From positions 1 through 43,108 of the IMG/VR virus record IMGVR_UViG_3300037071_001119: 43,108 bases of DNA. One strand, written 5' to 3'. Of the stretch, positions 6,791-16,083 are shown one piece after another. This DNA comes from a virus. The notes below the pieces were generated by a model. It searched no databases. It was not told the DNA's origin and saw only the letters and a list, made by a program, of their open reading frames with translations. Position 1 is the first letter of the stretch. Each line of letters starts with the position of its first letter. The translations under genes were made by a program, and so were the position numbers.

Positions 6791-7997
6791 AACCCCGCGC
6801 TGGGCTCTGCCGTTACTGGAGCCAGCACGGTACAAGGGAGTTCACGGCGGTCGCGGCTCGGGCAAGTCGCATGAGCGTGCCGAGGCGCTGATCGAACGCT
6901 GTATTATGTCGAAGACCGACGCGGTTTGCATCCGTGAGGTTCAGAAATCATTGGCGCAGTCGGTCAAGAAGCTTCTGGAGATGAAGATCCAGAGCATGGG
7001 TGTCGGGCATTTGTTCGATGTCCAGCAGGCGCAGATCAAGACGCCGCACGGTGGGTTGATAATCTTTCAGGGGATGCAGAACCATACGGCGGACTCGATC
7101 AAGTCGCTGGAAGGTTATGACATTGCCTGGGTCGAGGAGGCGCAGTCACTAAGCCAGCGGTCGCTTGATCTGCTGCGCCCGACGATCCGCAAGGAAGGCT
7201 CGGAACTGTGGTTCACATGGAACCCGAGCCTGCCGACCGACCCGGTTGAAGTGCTGCTGAGAGGTGACGACCCGCCGCCTGGCTCGATTATCATCGAGGT
7301 GAATTACGAGGACAATCCTTGGTTCCCCGATGTTCTTCAGGCTGAGATGGAATACGACCGGAAGCGCGATCCGGACAAATACGCTCACATCTGGTTGGGG
7401 CAGTACCAGCGCAATTCGGAGGCGCGGGTCTTCCGCAACTGGGCCGTTGAGGAGTTTGAGACATCGGCCAACGCTCATTTCCGCCTTGGCGCGGATTGGG
7501 GCTTCTCGGTCGATCCTACGTGCCTAGTGCGCAGCTACATCGATGGGCGCACGCTCTACGTTGATTATGAAGCCTATATGATCGGCTGCGAGATTGATCG
7601 GCTGCCCGACCTGTTCGACAGCGTGCCCGATGTGCGGAAGTGGCTGATAACCGCTGACAGCGCGAGGCCGGAGACGGTTTCGTACATGCAGCGGCAGGGT
7701 TTCCGCATTGTCTCGGCCATCAAGGGCGCGCGTTCGGTCGAGGATGGGATTGAGTTCCTGAAGTCGTACGACATCAAGGTTCACCCGCGTTGCCGTCACC
7801 TGATCGATGAACTGACGCTCTACAGTTACAAGACCGACCCTCTCACCAGCGTTGTGATGCCGGTGCTGGAGGATAAGGATAATCATGTGATCGACGCTCT
7901 GCGCTACGCCTGCGAGGGCGCAAGGCGCGCTGTTCCGGTCAAGAAAGACGCGCCAGTACGGCGGACGGTCGGCGCAACGAGCTGGATGGGGGCATAG
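6780..7997 (+). CDS. terL: Terminase large subunit (PBSX-type)
   Basis: A 405-aa packaging motor. Walker A GGRGSGKS is at residues 23-30, Walker B and catalytic acid IAWVEEAQ at about 115-122, and the coupling region is FTWNPS. The C-terminal RNase-H-like nuclease has acidic residues in LGADWGFSVDPT, ITADSARPE and DNHVIDALRYAC. It translocates DNA into the head through the portal and cuts it. The start is GTG at 6780 inside the end of the small subunit gene. The length is typical for this family. Confidence 0.93.
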   Translation: MEIETPRWALPLLEPARYKGVHGGRGSGKSHERAEALIERCIMSKTDAVCIREVQKSLAQSVKKLLEMKIQSMGVGHLFDVQQAQIKTPHGGLIIFQGMQNHTADSIKSLEGYDIAWVEEAQSLSQRSLDLLRPTIRKEGSELWFTWNPSLPTDPVEVLLRGDDPPPGSIIIEVNYEDNPWFPDVLQAEMEYDRKRDPDKYAHIWLGQYQRNSEARVFRNWAVEEFETSANAHFRLGADWGFSVDPTCLVRSYIDGRTLYVDYEAYMIGCEIDRLPDLFDSVPDVRKWLITADSARPETVSYMQRQGFRIVSAIKGARSVEDGIEFLKSYDIKVHPRCRHLIDELTLYSYKTDPLTSVVMPVLEDKDNHVIDALRYACEGARRAVPVKKDAPVRRTVGATSWMGA

Positions 7998-7998
7998 C

Positions 7999-10167
7999 AT
8001 GGCTGAGCGCCCCAAGTTCGATCTGCCCTCGGGCTACAGTGATGAATCGGCCTTCCTCAAGGAGGCCCGCGAGCGGTTTACCGAGGCCGAGACCTACGAC
8101 CGTGACAATCGCGATGCGGGCTGGGATGATCTCGACTTTCTGACTGGAGATCAGTGGGATGATACGGTGCGTCAGGCGCGTGAGGCGCAGGGTCGTCCGT
8201 GCCTCAGCATCAACAGCCTGCCGCAGTTCGTGGCGCAGGTGGTGGGCGACATTCGTATCAACCGGCCCGCGATCAAGGTTCGCCCTGCCGAGGATGGGGA
8301 TAAAGACGTTGCCGAGATCAGGCAGGGGCTTATTCGGGCGATCGAGCAGCAATCGAAGGCGCAGAGCGTTTATTCGGCTGCTGGGCAGCTCCAGGTCGCG
8401 TGCGGCATCGGCAACTTCAAGCTGACGCTCGACTATGCGGGCGATGATAGTTTCAATCAGGATTTGGCGGTAAAGATCATCCCAGACCCGTTCGCGGTGG
8501 CGTGGGATCCGATGATGACCGACGCGACGGGCAAGGATGCTCGCTACTGCTTCGAAGTCACGGACATGGGGCGCGAGGAGTTCGAGCGCGACTACCCCAA
8601 CACGTCGCCGGACGAGTTGGCGACCGAAGGCGGGGCTAGTGGTTGGTCCGAAAAGAACGTCGTCCGCGTCACGCAATATTGGTTCATCAAGCACACGCCG
8701 GTTGAACTGGCGCTGTTGGATGACGGCTCGGTGGTCGCGGTCGATAAACTGCCCAAGGGCGTGAAGCCGAAGCGCACACGCAAGACGATGAAGAAGTCGG
8801 TCTGCATGTACGTCATCACCGGCCATGCGATCCTTGAAGGTCCGTTTGAATATCCGATCAGCCGGTTGCCGATCTTCCGGGTTCCTGGTTGGGAAGTGCC
8901 GATCAAGGGCGGTAAGACGCGGCGCTTCGGCCTCATCCGCTTCGCTAAGGACGCGATCCGGCTCAAGAATTACTGGCGCTCGGTATCGGCTGAGGTGCTG
9001 GCGATGGCCCCGAAGGCGCAGTGGCTTTCCCCCGCCACCGCCGTTGAAGGCCGCGAACAGGATTTCCGGGACGCGCATCGTTCGGGCGACCCACTGCTGG
9101 TTTACAATGACGGCGCGGCAATCGCTCCGCAGCGTATCGACCCGCCGATGATCCCGGCTGCGGTCCTTCAGGAAGCCGCGCTCAATACGCAGGATATCAA
9201 GGACGTAACCGGCCTACATGACGCCTCGCTGGGCGTTCAGGGCAATGAGACTAGCGGCAAGGCGATCATGGCGCGTGACCGCCAGGGCGATGTTGCGACC
9301 TATATTTATCCCGATAATCTGCGGGAGGCGATTGCTGAGTGCGGGCGAGTGGCGAACGAGTTCATCCCGATTGTCTATGACACGGCGCGCACGGTTCGCA
9401 TTCTGGGGGAAGATGAAACCGCCAAGGTCATGCGGATCAACGATCCCAACGACCCGGAAAGCCATGACATCGCGGTCGGCAAATATGATGTGGTGGTGGA
9501 GACCGGGCCATCTTACTCGACCAAGCGGGTTGAAGCCGCCGAAAGTATGATGGCGTTCGTCCAGGCCGTCCCGATGGTCGGGCAGGTGGCTGGCGATCTG
9601 ATCGCCAAGGCGCAGGACTGGCCGCTTGCTGACCAGATTGGTGAACGGCTCAAGAAGACGATCCCCGCTGAGCTTCGCAAGGGGGAAGACCCGGAGGAAC
9701 AGCAGGAAGCGCCCGATCCCGCGCAGCAGGCGCAAATGCAGGCCCAGCAGCAGGCCATGCAGATCGATATGGCGACCAAGCAGGCACAGGCCCGCAAAGC
9801 TGATGCGGACGCTCAGAAGGCCGAAGCGGAGGCCATGAAGGCGATGGCCGAGGTTCAGGCCATGCAGGGTGGCGGGCAGAATCAGGAATTGCAGCTTCGG
9901 GTTCAGGAGATGCAGGCCAATCTCGCATTGAAGCGCGAAGAGGCTGCGGCGCGGATCGAGATTGATCGCGAGAAGCTGGCGAACGATGCCCAGTTGCAGC
10001 AGCAGAAGATGACGTTCGATTTCCAGTTGGCCGAGCGCCGAATGAACATGGATGAACAATCCGCCGCACGTAAGTTCGAGCTTGAGGCTTCGGTCGCCGG
10101 CCATCGCGCCGCGCAGGCCGAGAAGGCGCAGGAAGCCAAGGCCAATCAACCGGCGAAAGCCGAATGA
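7999..10167 (+). CDS. Portal protein, P22 type
   Basis: A 722-aa protein; P22 gp1 is about 725 aa. The N-terminal half (RDNRDAGWDDLDFLTGDQW, CLSINSLPQFVAQVVGDIR, IIPDPFAVAWDP) follows the P22-like portal family. The wing/stem part includes FRDAHRSGDPL and DVTGLHDASLG. The last 180 residues are glutamine- and alanine-rich coiled coil (roughly 560-720), corresponding to the helical barrel of P22-type portals. It forms the dodecameric ring for DNA entry and tail attachment. It starts directly after the large terminase gene. Confidence 0.92.
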   Translation: MAERPKFDLPSGYSDESAFLKEARERFTEAETYDRDNRDAGWDDLDFLTGDQWDDTVRQAREAQGRPCLSINSLPQFVAQVVGDIRINRPAIKVRPAEDGDKDVAEIRQGLIRAIEQQSKAQSVYSAAGQLQVACGIGNFKLTLDYAGDDSFNQDLAVKIIPDPFAVAWDPMMTDATGKDARYCFEVTDMGREEFERDYPNTSPDELATEGGASGWSEKNVVRVTQYWFIKHTPVELALLDDGSVVAVDKLPKGVKPKRTRKTMKKSVCMYVITGHAILEGPFEYPISRLPIFRVPGWEVPIKGGKTRRFGLIRFAKDAIRLKNYWRSVSAEVLAMAPKAQWLSPATAVEGREQDFRDAHRSGDPLLVYNDGAAIAPQRIDPPMIPAAVLQEAALNTQDIKDVTGLHDASLGVQGNETSGKAIMARDRQGDVATYIYPDNLREAIAECGRVANEFIPIVYDTARTVRILGEDETAKVMRINDPNDPESHDIAVGKYDVVVETGPSYSTKRVEAAESMMAFVQAVPMVGQVAGDLIAKAQDWPLADQIGERLKKTIPAELRKGEDPEEQQEAPDPAQQAQMQAQQQAMQIDMATKQAQARKADADAQKAEAEAMKAMAEVQAMQGGGQNQELQLRVQEMQANLALKREEAAARIEIDREKLANDAQLQQQKMTFDFQLAERRMNMDEQSAARKFELEASVAGHRAAQAEKAQEAKANQPAKAE

Positions 10168-10352
10168 GCCGCTACACCAAGCGCCCGCGCGCATGGGTGG
10201 CGGATCAGACGTTCGACAATGAGTTTCCTTTGGTAGCCGACATCTCGGTTGACGAGCATGTGGCGACATTCACCGGCCTGCTCGATGCGGACGGCGACGA
10301 AATATGGATTGAACCGCGTCCGATTGGTTTTGGGCGCGATGAGGAGTGGTGA
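10164..10352 (+). CDS. Small protein between portal and scaffold, function unknown
   Basis: A 62-aa protein coupled to the portal gene by an ATGA overlap. It is acidic and beta-prone (FPLVADISVDEHVATFTGLLD). No family is recalled. After its stop, GGGGG-TTGCCAG-CCCCC (about 10375-10391) can form a GC hairpin with no T-run, before the scaffold gene. Confidence 0.6.
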   Translation: MSRYTKRPRAWVADQTFDNEFPLVADISVDEHVATFTGLLDADGDEIWIEPRPIGFGRDEEW

Positions 10353-10445
10353 TTAACCACTGAGCTTCGGGCGGGGGTTGCCAGCCCCCGAACAACCCGC
10401 AACGGCGGCTCCCCGGCCTCAAGGGCACGCGAAAGCGCTCACCAC

Positions 10446-11246
10446 ATGGACGAAGAACTAGACGGCTCGGGCACGCCCGAGATCGAAGAAGTCGCTGCGC
10501 CTGCAAGCGCGGAGCTAGCTCCGGAACAGCAGGAAGCCGATAAGGTTGAGCAGGAGATTGTCGAGGAAGAACAGCCTCGCAAGCCTTCGGCCAAAGACCG
10601 GATCGACGAACTGACGAAGCGCTTCCGGGATGAGGAACGGGAAAAAACCTTCTGGCGCGAGCAGGCGATGAGCCGACAAGCGCCCAAGCAGCCCGAACCA
10701 GAGCCCACGGAAGAAGCCGAGCCCGACCCAGCCTCTTATGAGTATGGGGAAACCGATGTTCGTTACATCAAGGATGTCGCGAAATTCGAGGTAAGGCGCG
10801 AGATTGCGGCGAATGAGGCGAAGAACGCCGAAGCCCGCAAGGCCGAAACGGTGCAATCCCGTTGGCAGCAGGAAGTCAGCAAGGCAGTCGATAAGTATCC
10901 CGATTTCGAGGATCGGGTATTCGGTGGTGCAGAGCGTCGAGAATGGCAACTTACGCCGGTGGCGAAGGACGCGATTTTCGACTGCGATTCACCGGCGGAC
11001 GTGGCCTACCATCTCGCAACTAATCCGACCGAAGCGGCGCGCATCGCTCGCCTCTCCCCGCTCGCTCAGGTCCGTGAAATTGGCAAGCTAGAGGCGAAGC
11101 TAGCCGAGCCCACAAAGCCGACACCGAAAACCGCCACCGATGCCCCGCCACCTCCCCCGCAAATTCGCGGGAATGGCGGACGCTTCACCGTTGCCGCCGA
11201 CACCAGCGATTTCGCTGCGTTCGAGAAGCAATACGGCGGTTCCTGA
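10446..11246 (+). CDS. Scaffolding protein
   Basis: A 266-aa, very acidic and highly charged protein. It has an extended Glu-rich N-terminus, central helices (DRIDELTKRFRDEEREKTFW, YIKDVAKFEVRREIAANEAK) and a proline/glycine tail. Size, composition and position between portal and coat genes fit a scaffold that templates procapsid assembly and leaves before maturation (P22 gp8 is about 303 aa). Sequence similarity to any named scaffold is not visible. Confidence 0.75.
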   Translation: MDEELDGSGTPEIEEVAAPASAELAPEQQEADKVEQEIVEEEQPRKPSAKDRIDELTKRFRDEEREKTFWREQAMSRQAPKQPEPEPTEEAEPDPASYEYGETDVRYIKDVAKFEVRREIAANEAKNAEARKAETVQSRWQQEVSKAVDKYPDFEDRVFGGAERREWQLTPVAKDAIFDCDSPADVAYHLATNPTEAARIARLSPLAQVREIGKLEAKLAEPTKPTPKTATDAPPPPPQIRGNGGRFTVAADTSDFAAFEKQYGGS

Positions 11247-11303
11247 CAACCATTGGGCTTCCGCGTCGTGAGACGCCGACCCTCCCTTAGATGGAACACT
11301 TAA

Positions 11304-12572
11304 ATGGCGAACGCACTTCTCTCTCCGAAGGTGTACAGCAACACCTTCCTCAAACTGCTGAAGAACAATGTCATCCTGCCCAAGCTGGTGACGACCGAGT
11401 TCAAGGACGACTTCAAGAAGGTCGGCTCGACGGTCTACGCCAAGCGCGTCCCCGAGTTCACCGTCCGCGACGGCGCTGTTGCGCAGGTCCAGGACGTGGT
11501 CGAGGGCGAGATCGCCGTGACGATCGACAAGCAGAAGGGTATCGATGTCGAGTTCACCTCGGTTGAAGAAACCCTGACGGTTGACAGCCTTCTTAAGTCC
11601 AAGGTTATGAACGCCGCCGCTGCTCAGCTTGCCCAGCAGGTTGACGGCGATCTTCATGCTTTGACCAAGAAGTTCTACAACTGGGTTGGCACGCCGGGCC
11701 AGACCATCAACAGCTATGCGGATCTGGTTCTTGCTCCGCAGCGCCTCGATGAAATGGCGGTTCCAACCGATGGTCGCGTCGGCATCCTCCACCCGGCGGA
11801 CGCATGGGCAATGCTCGGCTCCCTGTCGGGCCTGACCGCGCAGACCAAGGAAGCCACTGACGCGCTGACCCGCGCCAAGCTCCCGATGCTCGGCAATATC
11901 GATTGGTACAGCACCCAGAATGCGAGCACGGTCACGACCGGCACGCGCTCGGGCGATGCCCTGATCGATGGGGCTAACCAGAACGTGACCTATGCCGCCG
12001 TCAAGGATGGCAACTGGGTGCAAGATCTGATTCTCGATGCGGTGGGCAATGCCACGACCGTTTCGGCAGGTGAGGTCTTCACGATCGCAGACATCTACGC
12101 GATCAACCCGCGCTCGAAGGATCGCCTTCCTTACTTGCAGCAGTTCACGGTTGTAACGGGCGGCACGGCCAACTCGACCGCGAATGGTCAGCTCACCATC
12201 TCGATTTCGCCTCCGATTATTTCGTCGGGCGCGTTCCAGACGGTGGCATGTGCTGGCACATCCTCGACCGCGCCAGACAACAACGCGGCCATCACATGGA
12301 TGGGCGATGCGACCGAAGGCAATACCGACGCGACGACCTATCGCTTCGGCACGGTGTTCCGCCGCGAGGCGATTGCGCTGGTCTCGGCCAAGCTCGTTAT
12401 GCCGTTCACGGGCGAGGCGGATTACTCCACCGATCCTGAAACCGGCCTGACCGTTCGCTACTGGCGTTCGTCCGACTCGACCAACGATACGCACATGCAT
12501 CGTTTCGACATCCTTTACGGGGTGAAGATGGTCGATCCTCGCAAGGGTACGCGCCTTTCCGGCTCCGCCTAA
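11304..12572 (+). CDS. Major capsid protein, P22 coat-protein family
   Basis: A 422-aa protein (P22 gp5 is 430). It begins MANALLSPKVYSNTFLKLL and continues VTTEFKDDFKKVGSTVYAKR, the usual N-arm pattern of P22-like coat proteins. VGILHPADAWAMLGSLSGL and the closing HRFDILYGVKMVDPRKG also fit. It forms the HK97-fold shell, with a central insertion domain in the 200-330 region. A GC hairpin follows the stop, as expected for a gene needing high transcript levels. Confidence 0.92.
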   Translation: MANALLSPKVYSNTFLKLLKNNVILPKLVTTEFKDDFKKVGSTVYAKRVPEFTVRDGAVAQVQDVVEGEIAVTIDKQKGIDVEFTSVEETLTVDSLLKSKVMNAAAAQLAQQVDGDLHALTKKFYNWVGTPGQTINSYADLVLAPQRLDEMAVPTDGRVGILHPADAWAMLGSLSGLTAQTKEATDALTRAKLPMLGNIDWYSTQNASTVTTGTRSGDALIDGANQNVTYAAVKDGNWVQDLILDAVGNATTVSAGEVFTIADIYAINPRSKDRLPYLQQFTVVTGGTANSTANGQLTISISPPIISSGAFQTVACAGTSSTAPDNNAAITWMGDATEGNTDATTYRFGTVFRREAIALVSAKLVMPFTGEADYSTDPETGLTVRYWRSSDSTNDTHMHRFDILYGVKMVDPRKGTRLSGSA

Positions 12573-12586
12573 GCTCCCTGAACTGT

Positions 12587-12606
12587 GGGGGGCTTTCGGG
12601 CTCCCC
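12587..12606 (+). terminator. GC-rich hairpin after the capsid gene (attenuator or mRNA stabiliser)
   Basis: GGGGGGC-TTTCGG-GCTCCCC gives a stem of seven pairs, one of them G-T, 14 bp after the capsid stop. There is no clean T-run, so full termination is unlikely. Partial termination or 3'-end protection would raise capsid expression over the downstream genes. Confidence 0.5.
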
Positions 12607-12636
12607 GCCTTCCTCCATGAATAAGGAATCTCAGCC

Positions 12637-12867
12637 ATGGTTCAGTATCTTGGCCGTCGCACTGACGGTGTTTCTCTCGGCAAGGCCGCTACCGACCTAA
12701 TTGGGCATTACGGCGTTACTCCGGTGGCCCAGCGCGCCGCTGCCATCCAAGCCGCCTCGGTGGTCTCGGTGGCGTCGTACATCTCGGTTTCGACCAACCT
12801 GTGCGTATTCGCTGCCGAAGTGGCGGCGACGCTCACTGGCCTGGGCCTCTGGAAGGGGACCGCGTAA
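12637..12867 (+). CDS. Small capsid-adjacent protein, possibly a decoration or head-associated protein
   Basis: A 76-aa Ala/Val/Ser-rich protein beginning MVQYLGRRTDGVSLGKAA, with the phrase DLIGHYGVTPVAQRAAAIQAA. Similar short proteins often follow capsid genes in tailed phages, but I cannot name a family. It has its own ribosome site (AAGGAATCTCAGCC-ATG). The next gene starts directly after its stop. Confidence 0.6.
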   Translation: MVQYLGRRTDGVSLGKAATDLIGHYGVTPVAQRAAAIQAASVVSVASYISVSTNLCVFAAEVAATLTGLGLWKGTA

Positions 12868-13374
12868 GTGATCGGGTCGCTCCTGCATGTTGGATGTGGG
12901 GGCGACCCAATCCCTGACTGGGCCGTGGGGAAATACGAAGAAACCCGGCTCGACATCTCACCTGATCATGACCCTGATTTCTGCGTGAGTATGACCGAGA
13001 TGGGCGAGATCGGGGCTTATGACGCAATCCATTGCTCGCACGCGCTGGAGCATCTGTTGCCCCATGACGTAGCAGTGGCGCTGTCCGAGTTCTACCGAGT
13101 GCTCAATCCCGGCGGCTTCGCGGTGGCGTTCGTCCCCGATCTGGAGGACGTGAGGGCGACCGAGGAAGTCCTGTTCGAAGCTCCTTGCGGGCCGATCACG
13201 GGACTCGACCTACTCTATGGCCTTCGGTCCTTGCTCCCGATCATGCCGCACATGGCGCACCGCACCGGGTTTATATCTGAAACATTGAAGCAGGCTTTTG
13301 CCGATGCCGGGTTCTCCCGCATCGAGGTCAAGCGCCTGCCTTCGTTCAATCTAATGGTGGTGGCGGTCAAATGA
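12868..13374 (+). CDS. Class I SAM-dependent methyltransferase
   Basis: A 168-aa protein. LLHVGCGGDPIPDW is motif I (the SAM-binding loop), TRLDISPDHDPDF supplies the acidic residue of motif II, and YDAIHCSHALEHLLPHD plus FYRVLNPGGFAVAFVPDLED are the later strands of the Rossmann-like fold. This small type usually modifies sugars, lipids or proteins rather than DNA. The start is GTG, directly abutting the upstream stop. It overlaps the glycosyltransferase gene by ATGA, so the two probably act on one glycan. Its place inside the head gene cluster is unusual. Confidence 0.82.
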   Translation: MIGSLLHVGCGGDPIPDWAVGKYEETRLDISPDHDPDFCVSMTEMGEIGAYDAIHCSHALEHLLPHDVAVALSEFYRVLNPGGFAVAFVPDLEDVRATEEVLFEAPCGPITGLDLLYGLRSLLPIMPHMAHRTGFISETLKQAFADAGFSRIEVKRLPSFNLMVVAVK

Positions 13375-14054
13375 AGGTCGTCTTTTGCGTCCCGACCATA
13401 ACCCGGCCCTATCAGCAATGCCTCGACAGCCTCGAGGCGTGTCTGCCGATGGTAGAGGAATCGGGCTTCGGTCATGCGATGGTGGGCGAGGTCGGCAATC
13501 CGTATATCTCGGCAGCCCGCGCGACGATGCTCAGGAAGGCGCTCGACGCCAATGCCGATGTGGTGGTGTTCATCGACCATGATCTGTCATGGCGTCCCGA
13601 GGATATGGTTCGCCTGCTCGAAACCGAGGGCGATGTTGTCGCGGGAACCTATCGTTTCAAGTGCGATGAAGTCTCATATATGGGGACGATCCACAGCACG
13701 CCCGAGGGATACCCGCAAGTCCGCGAAGACGGCGCGATCAAGGCGCGACTGGTCCCGGCAGGCTTTCTTAAAGTGACTGCCAGCGCCGTTGATACATTCA
13801 TGTCGGGCTTCCCACAGCTTTGCTACGGCGAGAAGTATCGGCAGAGCGTCGATCTGTTCAATCATGGGGCTCATGAAGGTGTGTGGTGGGGCGAGGATTA
13901 CGCCTTTTGCCGTAACTGGGAATCGATCGGTGGCGACATCTGGCTCGTTCCTGATCTTCAACTTGACCATCACAGCCCGACCCAAGCCTATCCGGGCAAC
14001 TTCCACGAATATCTGATGGCGCAGCCAGGCGGCAGCAAAGAGGTGGCACAATGA
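13371..14054 (+). CDS. Family-2-like glycosyltransferase (GT-A fold)
   Basis: A 227-aa protein. KVVFCVPTITRPYQQCLDSL is the N-terminal strand and loop of nucleotide-sugar binding. VVVFIDHDLSWRPEDM holds the D-x-D metal site, and GVWWGEDYAFCRNWESIGGDIWLVP is the acceptor and catalytic-acid region typical of the fold. No membrane segment is present, so it acts in the cytoplasm. It is coupled to the methyltransferase (upstream) and to the gp4-like gene (downstream) by ATGA overlaps. Likely targets are a virion protein or a host surface precursor. Confidence 0.83.
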   Translation: MKVVFCVPTITRPYQQCLDSLEACLPMVEESGFGHAMVGEVGNPYISAARATMLRKALDANADVVVFIDHDLSWRPEDMVRLLETEGDVVAGTYRFKCDEVSYMGTIHSTPEGYPQVREDGAIKARLVPAGFLKVTASAVDTFMSGFPQLCYGEKYRQSVDLFNHGAHEGVWWGEDYAFCRNWESIGGDIWLVPDLQLDHHSPTQAYPGNFHEYLMAQPGGSKEVAQ

Positions 14055-14716
14055 CCCTTTGCAGTGAGATTGTCCGTCGCGCGTTTACCGAAATCCGCAT
14101 CATTGGCGGTGGCCGTTCGCCGCGTGCCACCGAGGGCGCTGATGCCATGATCGCGCTGCAAGGCTTGATCGACGGCCTGTCCGGGTTCGGCATTGGCGAG
14201 GAATTGACCGATTACGAGCCGACGACCGGCGACACTCTCGCATCGAATGTCCGGGTACTCTGTGACGACAGCCTTACCCTCACGCTCCCTGCAACCCCGA
14301 ACCCCGGCGCGCGGGTGCAGATTGTTGACGTGGGCGGCTCCATGTCCACCAACCCGGTCACACTCCAACGCAATGGGCGCAAGCTCGAAGCCGCCTATGC
14401 CAGTCTCACGCTCAACACCGATGGCCTTGACCGGACATGGATGTATCGCGGGGACACTGCGAACTGGCAGCGGATTTCCGCGCTGGCGCTGACCGACGAG
14501 CTTCCGTTTCCCGATGATGAGGCGTTCGTTCTAGAATTGGGGCTGCGGCTCGCTCCGCAATACGGCGCGCAACTGAGCGCCGAAAGCCAAGTAGCGCGGC
14601 AGCGCGCGATGAACCGATTAAAGGCGCGCTACCGCCAGCGGGTTGTCACGCCCGCCGACGATGCTGTCCGGATGCTCAGCCGCCAAGCTTATGATCAAGG
14701 CCGGGCCGACTTGTAA
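14051..14716 (+). CDS. Head completion / tail adaptor protein, P22 gp4-like
   Basis: A 221-aa protein. CSEIVRRAFTEIRIIGGGRSP at the N-terminus and DDEAFVLELGLRLAPQYGAQL with RAMNRLKARYRQR at the C-terminus are the helices typical of gp4-type adaptors. Between them a beta-rich insert of about 70 residues (TLTLPATPNPGARVQIVDVGG) makes it longer than P22 gp4 (166 aa). In P22 this protein closes the portal vertex and receives gp10. Gene order (gp4, gp10, gp26 position) supports the call. Confidence 0.82.
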   Translation: MTLCSEIVRRAFTEIRIIGGGRSPRATEGADAMIALQGLIDGLSGFGIGEELTDYEPTTGDTLASNVRVLCDDSLTLTLPATPNPGARVQIVDVGGSMSTNPVTLQRNGRKLEAAYASLTLNTDGLDRTWMYRGDTANWQRISALALTDELPFPDDEAFVLELGLRLAPQYGAQLSAESQVARQRAMNRLKARYRQRVVTPADDAVRMLSRQAYDQGRADL

Positions 14717-16083
14717 TGGCCGATATCCAGTACGGACGCGGAGCCTATCGCAGAGATCGTGGTGGGCTTCCCGAGATGCGTCTGGTCAATATGTTTGTCG
14801 AGGCGACGCCTTCATCCGACCAAGGGGTAACGCTACAATCCCGCCCCGGCCTCGCGAGCTATGCCAGCGTTGGGGCTGGGCCGGTTTCCGGTGGATTTGC
14901 ACAGGACGGCACATTTAGCGGCGATAGCTTCAGCATATCAGGCGGCGCGCTGTATCGCGGCACGACACTAATCGGACCAATCGATGGCTCTGGGCCGATC
15001 AGCTTCGCAGCGTCGGCTACAGAATTGCTGGTTGCGGCGGGGTCGCAGCTATGGCGCTACAACGGCACGACGCTAGCGGCGGTCACATTTCCCGATAGCG
15101 CCAATGTAACGGCGATCGCGTTTCTGAAAGGCTATTTCCTTGCGGCGCGGGCGGACAGCCACAAGCTGTATTTCTCGGGCGTTCTCAACGGCAATAGCTG
15201 GGATGCGCTGGACTTTGTTTCAGCCGAGAGCAAGCCCGACACGATCAGGGGTGTGTTCAAGGTTCGTGATGAGGTTTGGCTTGCCGGTGGTGAAACCGTC
15301 GAGTTCTTCGCGCCCACCGGGGATGGTGACGCGCCATTTCAGGCGATCGAGGCGCGGCAGTATGACAAGGGCATGTTGGCGGTCGGCGCGGGGGCGCTGG
15401 CGGACAACACGCTGTTTTTCGTGGGCTCGGACGGCTTGGTCTATCGCGGCGGGGCCATCCCGGATCGCGTCTCTGACAACGGCATTGAGGAACGAATTGG
15501 GCAGTCCGCCAGCATAGCGTGTCTGGGTTTCGTATTCGAGGGCCACACCTTCTTCGGGATCAGGACCGACAGCGGCGACTATCTGTTCGATGCCGCCACG
15601 AAGCAATGGAGCAATTTCGAGACGCACGGCCTTGGGCGATGGCTGGCGCGCAGTGCGTGGATGGTTGGGGATACGCCCTATTTCGGCCATTACAGCGACG
15701 GGACCGTGTTGCAGTTCGACGGGTGGCTTGACGACGGCGATCCGCTTGTAAGGCTGTTTACGGCGGCGGCTCCGATCAATGGCGGCACCGCGATTATCGA
15801 CAATCTGCGGATTTGGGCGAATGTCGGACGAACCGAGGTCATAAGCGGGGCAGGGACCGAGCCAGTCGTTGAAATGCGGTCCTCGGATGACGCAGGCGTC
15901 ACGTGGGGGCCTTGGGACGAAAGCCCGCTGGGCGCGCAGGGCCAGTATCGCGAGCCTGCGGAATGGCGGCGCTGCGGCATGTTCGACTTCCCCGGCTTCA
16001 TCTCTGAGGTTCGCTGCACCGAAAACACCGATTTCCGGGTTAGCCGGGTTTCGGTGAATGAGGACGGAGGGGGGCGGGGATGA
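14716..16083 (+). CDS. Packaged-DNA stabilisation / tail hub protein, P22 gp10-like
   Basis: A 455-aa beta-rich protein (P22 gp10 is 472). Motifs include MRLVNMFVEATPS, LQSRPGLASYASVG, the repeated propeller-like strands FLKGYFLAARADSHKLYFS and VWLAGGETVEFFAPTGD, and LFFVGSDGLVYRGGAIPDRVS. In P22 it forms a hexameric hub under gp4 and helps anchor the tailspikes. The start overlaps the preceding stop by one base. Confidence 0.87.
   Translation: MADIQYGRGAYRRDRGGLPEMRLVNMFVEATPSSDQGVTLQSRPGLASYASVGAGPVSGGFAQDGTFSGDSFSISGGALYRGTTLIGPIDGSGPISFAASATELLVAAGSQLWRYNGTTLAAVTFPDSANVTAIAFLKGYFLAARADSHKLYFSGVLNGNSWDALDFVSAESKPDTIRGVFKVRDEVWLAGGETVEFFAPTGDGDAPFQAIEARQYDKGMLAVGAGALADNTLFFVGSDGLVYRGGAIPDRVSDNGIEERIGQSASIACLGFVFEGHTFFGIRTDSGDYLFDAATKQWSNFETHGLGRWLARSAWMVGDTPYFGHYSDGTVLQFDGWLDDGDPLVRLFTAAAPINGGTAIIDNLRIWANVGRTEVISGAGTEPVVEMRSSDDAGVTWGPWDESPLGAQGQYREPAEWRRCGMFDFPGFISEVRCTENTDFRVSRVSVNEDGGGRG

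Noticed and set aside
7939-9078. 379-codon minus-strand frame opposite the portal gene
   Set aside because: Shadow of the portal coding frame; low-complexity Arg/Leu-rich composition and no start signals.
11100-12638. 512-codon frame on the minus strand opposite the capsid gene
   Set aside because: Antisense shadow of a strongly recognisable coat protein in GC-rich DNA. No ribosome site, no motif, arginine-rich composition.
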